Source: B10-G9 sp963712165 (GTDB lineage: Bacteria > Chloroflexota > Anaerolineae > Anaerolineales > UBA11858). Taken from it: a stretch of 64,000 nucleotides of DNA. Location: the NCBI GenBank assembly GCA_963712165.1, contig CAVQGY010000002.1, positions 558,001 to 622,000 on the forward strand, read 5' to 3'. A program made the translations under genes and the position numbers. This document shows positions 7,909 to 16,160 of this stretch, piece after piece (the stretch's first letter is position 1; each line of letters opens with the position of its first letter). The notes under the pieces are model-generated. The model made no database searches, was not told where the DNA came from, and saw nothing but the letters and a program-made list of their open reading frames with translations.

Positions 7909-9495
7909 GTGTCAAAAAAAATCTTTTATATCTTAATTGCTCTGCTGATGGTTAGCGCGCTGGTTTTGGGAGCCTGCCAACCCGCAGAGGAACCCGGTGA
8001 AGTCCCTGGAGAAGAACCAGGAGAAGAACCGGAAATGGCTGAGCCATTTATCCTTGGTACGACCGATAGCTGGTCCAGCTTTGAGCCGGCCTGGGTTTAC
8101 AGTTTCCACGACTGGGAACTTTTCCACCAATGTGCAGATGGCTTGCTTAATGTAACCCCCGGCACAGCCGGAGAGGTAGAATTGGCATTGGCGGAAAGTT
8201 ACACCGTTAGTGACGATGGCTTGGAGTACACTTTTAAACTGCGAGAGGGTGTTGTGTTTCCCGATGGGACAGCTTTTGATGCCGACGCAGTTGTGTTCTC
8301 GTTGGATCGAATTGCAGCTGTTGACGCGGCTCTGGGTGAAAATGCAGGTTTCTTGTATACTGCCTATGCATCTGGTGTAGAGAAAATGGATGAATTCACC
8401 GTCAAAGTCACATTTAATGATGTGTACCCCTTTGCCCCGCAGCTGATTGCGACCAATGTATGGAAGATCGTAAATCCCGCTGTTTATACAGAAGAACCAA
8501 ACGAAACCACCACCGCTTGCGGCATTGGCCCTTACGTGATCAAGAGCTTTACTGAAGGTGAGGAAGCCATTTTTGAGGCCAACCCGACCTACTACGGCGC
8601 AGCACCGAAGATGGATACATTTATTGTGCGTTACTTTGCAGATTCGCCCACAATGGCGCTTGCTTTGCAGAGTGGCGAGATCGACGCTGCCTGGAAAAGC
8701 CTTTCCCCCGCAGATTTTGATGCCGTGGGAGAAATGGATGGGATCACAACCGAAACGGCTGGCGGAACGGAAATTCGTTATATCGTTTACAACGCAACGA
8801 CCCCTCCTTATGACAACCCCAAGGTCCGCCTGGGCCTGGCACAATTGATCGACCGTGAAGAGTTGGCCGATTTGGGTTGGCAGGGTATCAAAGTCCCGCT
8901 CTACTCCATGGTTCCTCCGGGATTCTTGGGCCACAAACCCACCTATGAGGGCACTGAGAATGTAGAAGCTGGAAAGGCACTCCTGGCGGAAGCTGGTTTT
9001 ACAGAGGAAAATCCGCTAGTGATGGATCTGTGGTACAGTCCCACGCACTACGGAGATACAGAACCTGATGTCGCTGCCGTACTCAAGGATCAGCTTGAGG
9101 CAAGCGGTGTCGTTCAAGTGACACTCAACTTTACGGAGTGGGCTGAATATCGTGACGCGGGACGGGCTGGAGAGCTGCCGGTGTCCTTGCTCGGATGGTA
9201 TCCGGATTATCTGGATCCCGACAACTACACCAACGTCTTTGCTCATTCTCCCGCTGCTTGGTCTGGCTCAAGATACAACAATCCTGACATGGATGCTCTT
9301 CTTGACGCGCAGGCAGGCGAGCTGGATGAAGCCACCCGTATAGAGATCCTGGAGGATATTCAGGACCTATGGGTGACCGAAAGCCCCTTCATCCCCTTAG
9401 CGCAAGGCAAATTGCTCATCGCATATGCTGATGGCGTCTCAGGTGTCGTACTGGATCCTATAGCTCTGCTGCATTACTTCCTGCTTGAGAAGTAG
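7909..9495 (+). CDS. ABC transporter substrate-binding lipoprotein, peptide/nickel family (SBP_bac_5)
   Basis: Extracellular solute-binding protein that delivers oligopeptides or similar ligands to the permease encoded downstream. It starts with GTG at 7909, seven bases after a GGAGGAG site; an in-frame extension to 7837 would begin inside another SD-like sequence and is rejected. From the GTG there is a lipoprotein signal (SKKIFYILIALLMVSALVLGAC) with the lipobox LGAC. A Glu/Pro/Gly-rich tether (EEPGEVPGEEPGEEPE) joins it to the mature domain. The SBP_bac_5 fold shows LAESYTVSDDGLEYTFKLREGVVFPDGT and the C-terminal WYPDYLDPDNYTNVF. The family is broad, so the ligand cannot be named. Confidence 0.9.
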   Translation: MSKKIFYILIALLMVSALVLGACQPAEEPGEVPGEEPGEEPEMAEPFILGTTDSWSSFEPAWVYSFHDWELFHQCADGLLNVTPGTAGEVELALAESYTVSDDGLEYTFKLREGVVFPDGTAFDADAVVFSLDRIAAVDAALGENAGFLYTAYASGVEKMDEFTVKVTFNDVYPFAPQLIATNVWKIVNPAVYTEEPNETTTACGIGPYVIKSFTEGEEAIFEANPTYYGAAPKMDTFIVRYFADSPTMALALQSGEIDAAWKSLSPADFDAVGEMDGITTETAGGTEIRYIVYNATTPPYDNPKVRLGLAQLIDREELADLGWQGIKVPLYSMVPPGFLGHKPTYEGTENVEAGKALLAEAGFTEENPLVMDLWYSPTHYGDTEPDVAAVLKDQLEASGVVQVTLNFTEWAEYRDAGRAGELPVSLLGWYPDYLDPDNYTNVFAHSPAAWSGSRYNNPDMDALLDAQAGELDEATRIEILEDIQDLWVTESPFIPLAQGKLLIAYADGVSGVVLDPIALLHYFLLEK

Positions 9496-9533
9496 TTGGG
9501 CGCTTAGATTCAGTTAGTCAGATAAGTTTTCTA

Positions 9534-9572
9534 GGGGCTCGAACAGTAATGATCATTGTTCGAGCCCCTTAC
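9534..9572 (+). terminator. Strong hairpin between binding-protein and permease genes
   Basis: GGGGCTCGAACA (9534-9545) and TGTTCGAGCCCC (9557-9568) form a perfect 12-bp stem with an 11-nt loop, followed by TTACTTTC. It probably acts as a partial terminator or mRNA stabiliser giving more binding protein than permease, as is common in such operons. Confidence 0.7.
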
Positions 9573-9633
9573 TTTCACCAGTAATACTTTATGATATTAT
9601 CCGGCTGTATTTTATCTGCCAAATAGGTTGAAT

Positions 9634-10650
9634 ATGTCAACAGGACTACGCCGATACATTCTAGTTCGTATTTTGCTCACCATTCCGATGATCCTGATCC
9701 TGGTGTCTATGGTATTTTTTATCATGCGCGTCTTACCCGGGGACCCTGCATTGGCGATCTTGCGTGAAGGCGCATCGGAAGAACAGCTGCAAGCCTTCCG
9801 GGTCGTATTAGGTCTTGATCGGCCATTGCACGTCCAATATTTTGATTTCCTTCTGGGGATATTACGGTTTGATCTGGGGGAATCAATGACGCGCCATATT
9901 CCAGTTGTTGACGAGATCAAAACCTTTTTTCCAGCCACGGTTGAACTTGCCATGTACTCGATGTTTGTGACAGCAAGTGTTGGAATATTTTCAGGCGCAT
10001 TTGCCGCTCAGCATCGCAAGACAAAAACGGATTACTCCATCAGGATTCTCAGCATAATTCTGTACTCTCTCCCGATTTTCTGGTTGGGGCTTATGTTCCA
10101 GATGACCTTTGGCGCCCAACTTGGATGGCTGCCTGTCTCGGGGCGGCTTGACCCCGGAATGACCCCTGAAAGAGTTATTACCGGATTGTATACAATCGAT
10201 GCGTTAATAATGGGAGATATGCGTCTGCTGGGAGACGCCTTGCGCCACCTTATCCTGCCTTCCCTAACACTTGGCCTGGTCCTGGCGGGTATCTTCACTC
10301 GGTTGACGAGGGCAAATATGCTTGAAGTTCTGGAGAAGGATTTTATTACAGCTGGCCGAGCCAGGGGCATCAAGGAACGAATACTAGTATATAAACATGG
10401 TTTGAGAAATGCATTTATCCCCATTGTAACTTTACTTGGCCTACAATTTGCATTGCTTCTGGCCGGTGCCATTCTAACCGAAACCACATTTTCATGGCCC
10501 GGTCTTGGCCGTCTGGTAGTCGATCGTATCTATGATCGAGATTTTTCAACGGTGCAGGGCAGCATCCTGTTCTTTGCACTTTTAGTGACATTTATGAGTT
10601 TGATTGTCGATGTAATTTATGGATTCTTAGACCCGCGGATACGATATTAG
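9634..10650 (+). CDS. ABC transporter permease, DppB/OppB family
   Basis: First membrane subunit of the peptide-type importer. About six transmembrane segments are visible, beginning with YILVRILLTIPMILILVSMVFFIMRVLPGDPA, the typical N-terminal segment of DppB. The EAA loop region lies near residues 225-250 (DFITAGRARGIKERILVYKHGLRNAFIPIVTLLG). The C-terminus ends DVIYGFLDPRIRY as in the family. The ATG at 9634 is chosen because AGG lies 7-8 bases upstream; a TTG two codons earlier is possible. The next permease gene starts 2 bp after the stop. Confidence 0.93.
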   Translation: MSTGLRRYILVRILLTIPMILILVSMVFFIMRVLPGDPALAILREGASEEQLQAFRVVLGLDRPLHVQYFDFLLGILRFDLGESMTRHIPVVDEIKTFFPATVELAMYSMFVTASVGIFSGAFAAQHRKTKTDYSIRILSIILYSLPIFWLGLMFQMTFGAQLGWLPVSGRLDPGMTPERVITGLYTIDALIMGDMRLLGDALRHLILPSLTLGLVLAGIFTRLTRANMLEVLEKDFITAGRARGIKERILVYKHGLRNAFIPIVTLLGLQFALLLAGAILTETTFSWPGLGRLVVDRIYDRDFSTVQGSILFFALLVTFMSLIVDVIYGFLDPRIRY

Positions 10651-10652
10651 AT

Positions 10653-11840
10653 ATGACAGAGCATTTTCCGGAACAGAGTGTCACCCAACAGTCCGCATTG
10701 ACCGATGAGAATTTAGGACTAATTCGTCGATTTTGGCGAGGTAGGATCTGGTATGGCACGGAATGGTATATAACTGTACTTGGAGGCACAATCCTGTTTA
10801 TCATGGCATTTGTGACTATCCTGGCCCCGTTGATTTCACCGCATGATCCCAACGATTTTATAGGAGCCGCCTTTACTCCCCCCGGAAAGGGCCTGCAAAT
10901 GGTCCTGAGCTTGACAGAAAATATAATAACCATGGAAGATGGATCGTTGAGTGATTATGTCATAGGGGTCGAAAGGAATAAAAATGGCGTAAATCTAGCG
11001 AAAGAACTTGAACTGAATCGAGTTCGTTTTCCGGATCAAGAATCCCTGATTGATGGTCTCTTCAATGGAGAAGTTGATCTAATATTCGTTGACCAGGAGC
11101 TCGTCCCGGATCTCCTGCAAAATCATCCAGAACTGGTAATTATCGAGGAAGAAATTGGCCGAAAGTATATTCTTGGAACTGATAATCTAGGAAGGGATAT
11201 CACAAGCCGGTTAATCTGGGGGGCACGTACTGTTCTTGGCGTAGCGATTTCCTCAGCTTTATTGTCATCCGTGGTGGGTATTACCCTGGGATTGATTTCT
11301 GGTTTTGTTGGAAAAGGTTTAGACAGGGTGCTTTCTCTGATCATGGATAGTCTGTATGCATTCCCAGGATTGTTATTGGCGATAGCGATGGCAACCATGT
11401 TGGGGCCCGGATTATTAAATGTCGCCGTCGCAATCTCGGTCATTTATATTCCAACTTTCTTTCGGGTTGTCCGCGGTCAAGTACTATCCGTAAAAGAGGA
11501 ACTGTATGTTGAAGCGGCTTATAGCCTCGGAGCAAAATCTTGGGAAATCCTCACTCGCTATATTTTCCCGAATGTGATCGCCTCAGTAGTGGTTGTTTTT
11601 TCCCTGAATATTGCAGATGCGATCCTGACTGCAGCAGGCCTAAGTTTTATCGGGTTGGGCTTGCCTCCTGATGTGCCTGACTGGGGATATGATCTAAGTA
11701 AAGGTCATCAATTCTTGGTTGCTGGTCGGTGGTGGATGATCACATTTCCCGGGGTGTTAATTACACTGGTCGCAGTTGGATTTAGTTTATTGGGCGAGGG
11801 GTTAAGCGAGATCCTTAACCCACGACTTTCGGATAACTAG
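10653..11840 (+). CDS. ABC transporter permease, DppC/OppC family, with inserted extracytoplasmic domain
   Basis: Second membrane subunit of the peptide-type importer. The first membrane helix (residues ~38-60) and the HDPNDF and LGTDNLGRD motifs are canonical, but between them are about 90 extra residues (roughly 79-171). In ordinary DppC these motifs are some 20 residues apart. The insert (GVERNKNGVNLAKELELNRV, then FNGEVDLIFVDQELVPDLL) resembles the second lobe of family-3 solute-binding proteins, and would sit outside the membrane. The rest has the EAA loop (LYVEAAYSLGAKSWEILTRYIFPNV). The reading frame is intact. Length is 395 aa against about 300 for the family. Confidence 0.92.
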   Translation: MTEHFPEQSVTQQSALTDENLGLIRRFWRGRIWYGTEWYITVLGGTILFIMAFVTILAPLISPHDPNDFIGAAFTPPGKGLQMVLSLTENIITMEDGSLSDYVIGVERNKNGVNLAKELELNRVRFPDQESLIDGLFNGEVDLIFVDQELVPDLLQNHPELVIIEEEIGRKYILGTDNLGRDITSRLIWGARTVLGVAISSALLSSVVGITLGLISGFVGKGLDRVLSLIMDSLYAFPGLLLAIAMATMLGPGLLNVAVAISVIYIPTFFRVVRGQVLSVKEELYVEAAYSLGAKSWEILTRYIFPNVIASVVVVFSLNIADAILTAAGLSFIGLGLPPDVPDWGYDLSKGHQFLVAGRWWMITFPGVLITLVAVGFSLLGEGLSEILNPRLSDN

Positions 11841-11846
11841 TATTCT

Positions 11847-12863
11847 ATGATGACAAAAAATAACATTTACAGTATCAAGGACTTGAGTATCCAGTACAAA
11901 ACAAGGCTGGGAGCGGTGAAAGCCGTTGATTCAGTTTCGTTCGATATTCACACGGGGGAGGTATTAGGACTTGTAGGCGAATCAGGATGTGGGAAATCTA
12001 CCCTTGGAAAATCCCTCTTACGAATGATAGAACCTCCGGGAGAAATTATTTCCGGGCAACTATTATTCAAGGATATTGACCTGATGACGGTTTCTCCCAC
12101 CAAGATTCGTCAGTACAGGGGCGGTCGCGTCGGGATGATCTTTCAGGATCCCATGACATCACTTAATCCAGTGCAAAGTATTGCAGACCACCTGATTGAG
12201 GCCATGATGGCCCATGGAATGTATCACAGCAAGGAAGAAGCGCGTTCACACGCGGAGGACCTGATTGATCGAATGGGAATTCGCCCTGAGAGGATCGACG
12301 ATTACCCTCATCAATTAAGCGGAGGGATGCGTCAGAGGGTCATGATTGCACTCGCGTTGGCATTAAAAGCCGATCTGATTATTGCAGATGAAGCAACCAC
12401 ATCTCTTGATGTGATTGTTGAAGCTCAGTTCCTTGACCTCCTTCGTGAACTTCGCGATGAATTTAACCTGACAATTATCCTCATCACTCACAATATTGGC
12501 GTTGTAGCTGAACTAGCCGATCGAGTTGCCGTGATGTATGCCGGACGAATTGTTGAAATAGGCACAGTGTATGATGTCTTTCGCAAAGCTTTACACCCGT
12601 ATAGCCAGGGGCTAATGAAATCAGTGCCAAATATTCGGCTTGAGGAAGGCAACACACTTTATAAGATGGCCGGAGAACCTCCAAATTTGCTCAAACCACC
12701 AACGGGATGTCGATTTCATCCCCGATGTCCTCGTGTAATGGAGATTTGTTCTCGACAAAACCCTACATTCAAGGCTGCTGCTGGCAATCACCTGGTTGCG
12801 TGCTGGCTTTATGAAGAGCATTCAAAAGAGGCGAATAAGAAACAGGCCCAATCTCATGAGTAA
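11847..12863 (+). CDS. ABC transporter ATP-binding protein, DppD/OppD family
   Basis: One of the two ATPases of the importer, on the cytoplasmic side. Walker A is GESGCGKST (about residue 45), Q-loop FQDPMTSLNP, signature LSGGMRQRV and Walker B LIIADEATTSLD; the alanine after the catalytic Glu replaces the usual proline. The C-terminal oligopeptide-transporter domain has CRFHPRCP and a later Cys, a pattern often linked to Fe-S binding in this subfamily. The start is ATG 11847 or the adjacent ATG 11850, six bases after dppC. The end overlaps the next gene by 8 bp. Confidence 0.94.
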   Translation: MMTKNNIYSIKDLSIQYKTRLGAVKAVDSVSFDIHTGEVLGLVGESGCGKSTLGKSLLRMIEPPGEIISGQLLFKDIDLMTVSPTKIRQYRGGRVGMIFQDPMTSLNPVQSIADHLIEAMMAHGMYHSKEEARSHAEDLIDRMGIRPERIDDYPHQLSGGMRQRVMIALALALKADLIIADEATTSLDVIVEAQFLDLLRELRDEFNLTIILITHNIGVVAELADRVAVMYAGRIVEIGTVYDVFRKALHPYSQGLMKSVPNIRLEEGNTLYKMAGEPPNLLKPPTGCRFHPRCPRVMEICSRQNPTFKAAAGNHLVACWLYEEHSKEANKKQAQSHE

Positions 12864-13869
12864 CAAGAAAAACGGAGATGTACTGATATCGTTACGTAAT
12901 ATCAAGAAATGGTTCCCGATCAACAGGGGGCTTCTTGATGTCATTCTTTCTCGCTCCGAGCCTGAATTCGTTCGTGCAGTTGATGGCGTAAGTTTTGATA
13001 TTAAGCGCGGCGAGGTATTTGGCTTGGTAGGAGAAAGCGGATCTGGAAAAACTACAGTAGGTCGTCTGGCGCTTCGATTGTTGGAACCGACAGAGGGCCA
13101 GGTTATATTTGATAATATCGATCTTACCGAATTCTCAAAGGAAGAGCTGCGCCGCTTAAGATCCCGGATGCAGGTAATATTTCAAGACCCGATGGCATCC
13201 CTCAATCCTCGGATGAGCCTTTCAGAAGCAGTTGCCCATCCTTTGAAAATCCATCACCCGGAGAGATTAGACGACCTAGAACAGATCGTGCATGATGTCT
13301 TTGAGGACGTGGGCTTAGTTCCTCCTCAGGTTTTCTTGAATAAATTTCCCCATCAGATCAGCGGAGGCCAAAGACAACGGGTAGTCATTGCCCGAGCTCT
13401 CGTAACTGAACCGGATCTGATTCTGGCGGATGAGCCTATTGCCATGGCTGATGTATCTGTCCGGGCTCTCCTTTTGGACCTGATGAAACGTCTGAAGGAG
13501 GAGCATAACTTAACTTATCTGTTCATTACGCATGATTTGGCAACTGCTAAATACATCTGTGATCGGATTGGGGTTATGTACCTGGGTAAGTTAGTTGAAG
13601 TTGGAACACTTGAAGACGTATATGGTAAGCCCCTCCATCCATATACTCAGGCGCTGATGGCAGCTGTCCCAATTCCAGATCCCACACGCCGCCGCACTCA
13701 ATCATTACCCCAGGGTGAGATTCCAAGCCCAATCAATCCACCAACTGGTTGCCACTTCCATCCGCGATGTCAATATGCTGAGGAGATCTGCGAGCGGGAC
13801 GAACCCGAATTGAGGGAATTTGCAAAAGACCATACGGTGGCCTGCCATTTCGCGGAAAAATTTCTTTAA
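12856..13869 (+). CDS. ABC transporter ATP-binding protein, DppF/OppF family
   Basis: Second ATPase of the importer. Walker A GESGSGKTT, Q-loop FQDPMASLNPRMSL, signature ISGGQRQRV, Walker B LILADEPIAMAD. The D-loop is unusual: family members have SALD where this protein has AMAD, although the Asp itself is kept. The C-terminal CHFHPRCQ and later Cys match OppF. The ATG at 12856 is inside the end of the upstream ATPase gene; longer in-frame starts would extend the overlap. Its last codons (VACHFAEKFL) recur as a fossil about 1 kb downstream. Confidence 0.93.
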   Translation: MSNKKNGDVLISLRNIKKWFPINRGLLDVILSRSEPEFVRAVDGVSFDIKRGEVFGLVGESGSGKTTVGRLALRLLEPTEGQVIFDNIDLTEFSKEELRRLRSRMQVIFQDPMASLNPRMSLSEAVAHPLKIHHPERLDDLEQIVHDVFEDVGLVPPQVFLNKFPHQISGGQRQRVVIARALVTEPDLILADEPIAMADVSVRALLLDLMKRLKEEHNLTYLFITHDLATAKYICDRIGVMYLGKLVEVGTLEDVYGKPLHPYTQALMAAVPIPDPTRRRTQSLPQGEIPSPINPPTGCHFHPRCQYAEEICERDEPELREFAKDHTVACHFAEKFL

Positions 13870-14013
13870 AATAATCCCCCTTAAGCGAGGCTATCCTATT
13901 CAGTGAGTAATGTATTGGGATCTTATCAAGGGTCCTGATAATACTACTGTTGCCGAGCAGCCTTGAATAAGTATTTCTCTTTTCTCGCCCCTAATAACCC
14001 ACCCCTAATTGCT

Positions 14014-14042
14014 TTGACCTAATTCGCTTTATAGAGTTTAAT
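14014..14042 (+). promoter_or_regulatory. Putative sigma-70 promoter for the C39-like lipoprotein gene
   Basis: TTGACC (14014-14019), a 17-nt spacer and TTTAAT (14037-14042), about 60 bp upstream of the ATG at 14105. Only the -10 is weak. Confidence 0.45.
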
Positions 14043-14104
14043 ATATCGATAATGCTAATCATAGATGTAACAACCTTATATTGGTAGAAGTCTTGGAGAT
14101 TTTT

Positions 14105-14812
14105 ATGCCTGTATTGAGAAAACATCAAAGCCTGTTGGCCATTGGCGCCTTTTTTATCCCCTTTTTGCTTGGGGCATGCTCCGGACTAACCGCTCCGGAA
14201 CAACCAGCTACCCAAACGCCTGTTGAGCTAGCCACAAGCACCCCGCTACCGCCAACGTCATCAAAAACACCCCTGCCGTCTGCGACAAGCACGGTAACGG
14301 ACACAATTGATATTATTGAGCCAACTGAGGAGCCCAGAGTAATTGAGTATATTTCGCAGGAAGATGATGGTGGACCTTTTAGCAATGATTGTGCCAGCGC
14401 TGATGTGTTAATGGTGGCTAAATATTATGGTGTTGCCGGCGATGAAACTGTAGGCGATATCCAATACGAGATGATCGGGTGTAATTGTTTTGTTACCTTT
14501 GACATCTTGGCAGAGTACCTCAGGAATACCTACGGCCTTGAAGTGGAAATTGTGGTCACCTTTGAGCCAATCATACCGAATCTGGAAGAAAATGGATTTG
14601 ACGTCTCAGGTATTTCCGTAGTAGAGGATATCCCTCACGATGTACCTGTGATCTGGGCTTATAACTCAAATGCTCATTGGGTTGTCCGGTATCAGGGATG
14701 GAACTACGATCCAATTTTCGGCAAGTACCTGTTTAGTGAAACAAAGGACATTTATCGCCCCGAACTTGGCTTGGGGTTGATTGTCACAAAACCTGAGATT
14801 ACCAAAAAATAA
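14105..14812 (+). CDS. Lipoprotein with C39-like (papain-like) peptidase domain
   Basis: The ATG at 14105 gives a lipoprotein signal ending LLGAC, then a Thr/Pro/Ser-rich tether to about residue 90. The rest looks like a peptidase C39-like domain: the FSNDCASADVLMVAKYYG segment carries the likely catalytic Cys, and NAHWVVRYQGWNYDP near the end carries the likely catalytic His. Whether it cleaves anything is unknown; C39-like lipoproteins of this build are common in Anaerolineae. It has its own probable promoter and follows the peptide transporter, so a link to peptide release at the surface is possible but unproven. A longer start at 14081 has no ribosome site. Confidence 0.8.
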   Translation: MPVLRKHQSLLAIGAFFIPFLLGACSGLTAPEQPATQTPVELATSTPLPPTSSKTPLPSATSTVTDTIDIIEPTEEPRVIEYISQEDDGGPFSNDCASADVLMVAKYYGVAGDETVGDIQYEMIGCNCFVTFDILAEYLRNTYGLEVEIVVTFEPIIPNLEENGFDVSGISVVEDIPHDVPVIWAYNSNAHWVVRYQGWNYDPIFGKYLFSETKDIYRPELGLGLIVTKPEITKK

Positions 14813-14814
14813 TT

Positions 14815-14847
14815 GCAGCCTGCCATTTTGCAGAGAAATTCCTTTAG
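14815..14847 (+). pseudogene. Fossil 3' end of a second oppF/dppF-like ATPase gene
   Basis: In the frame starting at 14815 the codons read AACHFAEKFL followed by TAG, against VACHFAEKFL and TAA at the end of the intact ATPase gene at 13837-13869. By hand count 26 of 33 bases match, and apart from the first codon all differences are third-position silent changes (TTC/TTT, GCG/GCA, GAA/GAG, TTT/TTC, TAA/TAG). No similarity is seen upstream, where the C39-like gene ends two bases earlier. This pattern suggests the tail of a paralogue that evolved under selection and was then mostly lost. Confidence 0.65.
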
Positions 14848-14864
14848 GCAGAACAGCTTTTGTT

Positions 14865-14903
14865 AGGGCCTTCAATGGTTTATTCATTGAAGGCCCTATT
14901 TGT
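14865..14903 (+). terminator. Rho-independent terminator
   Basis: AGGGCCTTCAATG (14865-14877) and CATTGAAGGCCCT (14885-14897) form a perfect 13-bp stem with a 7-nt loop, followed by ATTTGTT. It ends the transporter/C39 region. Confidence 0.85.
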
Positions 14904-14926
14904 TAAGCCATTCAGAGAAGATTTAA

Positions 14927-14955
14927 TTGACATTCTACACAGCGCAGACTACAAT
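14927..14955 (+). promoter_or_regulatory. Sigma-70 promoter of the coaE-dacA-ybbR-der unit
   Basis: Consensus TTGACA (14927-14932), 17-nt spacer, TACAAT (14950-14955), 43 bp upstream of the coaE ATG and just after the terminator of the previous unit. Confidence 0.8.
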
Positions 14956-14998
14956 GTAGGATACTAAGGCCGATATGCCAAATCGGTTAGGAGGGAGC

Positions 14999-16132
14999 AT
15001 GAGTGCCTGGCGCGGAAAATATGCCATTGGGTTAACCGGCAATATCGCCACTGGAAAAAGCGTGGTTCGGAAAATGCTGGAACATCTGGGTGCTTACGGC
15101 ATCGATGCAGATGTTCTCTCCCACCGTGCTATCATGAAAGGTTCGCCGGGTTATCAGCCAGTCTTGGACACTTTTGGGCATTGGGTCCTGGGACCCAATC
15201 AGGAAATTGACCGTTCCAAATTGAGCGAATTGGTGTTTAAGAGTCCAGACGCGATGATGCTGCTGGAAACCATTATCCATCCCTTGGTTCGGCAGGCACT
15301 TGATGTGCTGGTCAAAAAAACCAACAACCAGATCGTTGTCATCGAAGCTATCAAATTGTTGGAATCAGACATGCATCAACTCTGCGACCAAATTTGGGTG
15401 ACGATGACCTCCACCGATCTCCAACTTGAGCGTTTGATGGAAAAACGCAATATGACGCGGAGGGCAGCGGAGGACCGGATCAATGCCCAGCTGCCGGCAA
15501 CAGCGAAATTAACCAAGGCAGACGTTGTTATTGAGAATAACGGATCTTTTGAGAAGACCTGGAAGCAGGTTTATGACGCCTGGCAGGTCATTACTCAGAA
15601 GGAGCCCGGTTTTGAACCAACCCCCAGTAAATCCTATGGGAAACTGGATGTGCGCCGGGCAACCCCAGAGTCCGCTGAACAGATTGCCGCATATATGAGT
15701 CAGCATAACAGAACCAAGCGGATGATGACCAAAGACGATATCATGGCCGCATTTGGCGAGAAGGCTTATATGCTGCTGTTATCTGATGAGGAGATTATTG
15801 GGCTGTTGGGTTGGCAGGTTGAGAATTTGATTACGCGAGTGGATGACGTGATGCTCAATGAAGGGCTGGCTCTTCAGAACGGACTGGAGGCATTGATGAG
15901 TTTTGTGGAAGACTCGTCAAAAGAGCTTCAAAGTGAAGCGGCCTTGCTGTTCCTGCCGCCATCCCTGGCCCAGCATGAGAATCTGTGGGGTTCACTGGGA
16001 TACCAAGCGAGGACAGTAAAGGACCTTCAAGTGAAAGCCTGGCAAAACGCCGTTATGGAATCCATGCCGCCTGGTACTGTCCTGCTGTTCAAACAGCTCA
16101 GAAAAGACCGCGTATTACGGCCGATGCAATAA
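14999..16132 (+). CDS. coaE: Dephospho-CoA kinase with C-terminal GNAT-like domain
   Basis: Phosphorylates dephospho-CoA, the last step of CoA synthesis. Residues 1-200 are CoaE: P-loop GLTGNIATGKS, the IHPLVR motif, VVIEAIKLLE and the RNMTRRAAEDRINAQLP lid. From about residue 210 to 377 there is a separate domain that starts LDVRRATPESAEQIAAYMSQ and contains IIGLLGWQVENLITRVDDV, which resembles a GNAT acetyltransferase. Normal CoaE is about 200 aa. The ATG at 14999 follows AGGAGGGA at the right distance; an ATG 24 bp upstream does not. dacA follows after 28 bp, so this probably heads an operon. Confidence 0.9.
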   Translation: MSAWRGKYAIGLTGNIATGKSVVRKMLEHLGAYGIDADVLSHRAIMKGSPGYQPVLDTFGHWVLGPNQEIDRSKLSELVFKSPDAMMLLETIIHPLVRQALDVLVKKTNNQIVVIEAIKLLESDMHQLCDQIWVTMTSTDLQLERLMEKRNMTRRAAEDRINAQLPATAKLTKADVVIENNGSFEKTWKQVYDAWQVITQKEPGFEPTPSKSYGKLDVRRATPESAEQIAAYMSQHNRTKRMMTKDDIMAAFGEKAYMLLLSDEEIIGLLGWQVENLITRVDDVMLNEGLALQNGLEALMSFVEDSSKELQSEAALLFLPPSLAQHENLWGSLGYQARTVKDLQVKAWQNAVMESMPPGTVLLFKQLRKDRVLRPMQ

Positions 16133-16160
16133 AAAAGATTTCATCATCAGGTAGATAGAA

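Noticed and set aside
13923..13941. Short inverted repeat TTATCA-N7-TGATAA after dppF as a terminator
   Set aside because: The stem is only 6 bp of A/T-rich pairs with no T-run; too weak to call.
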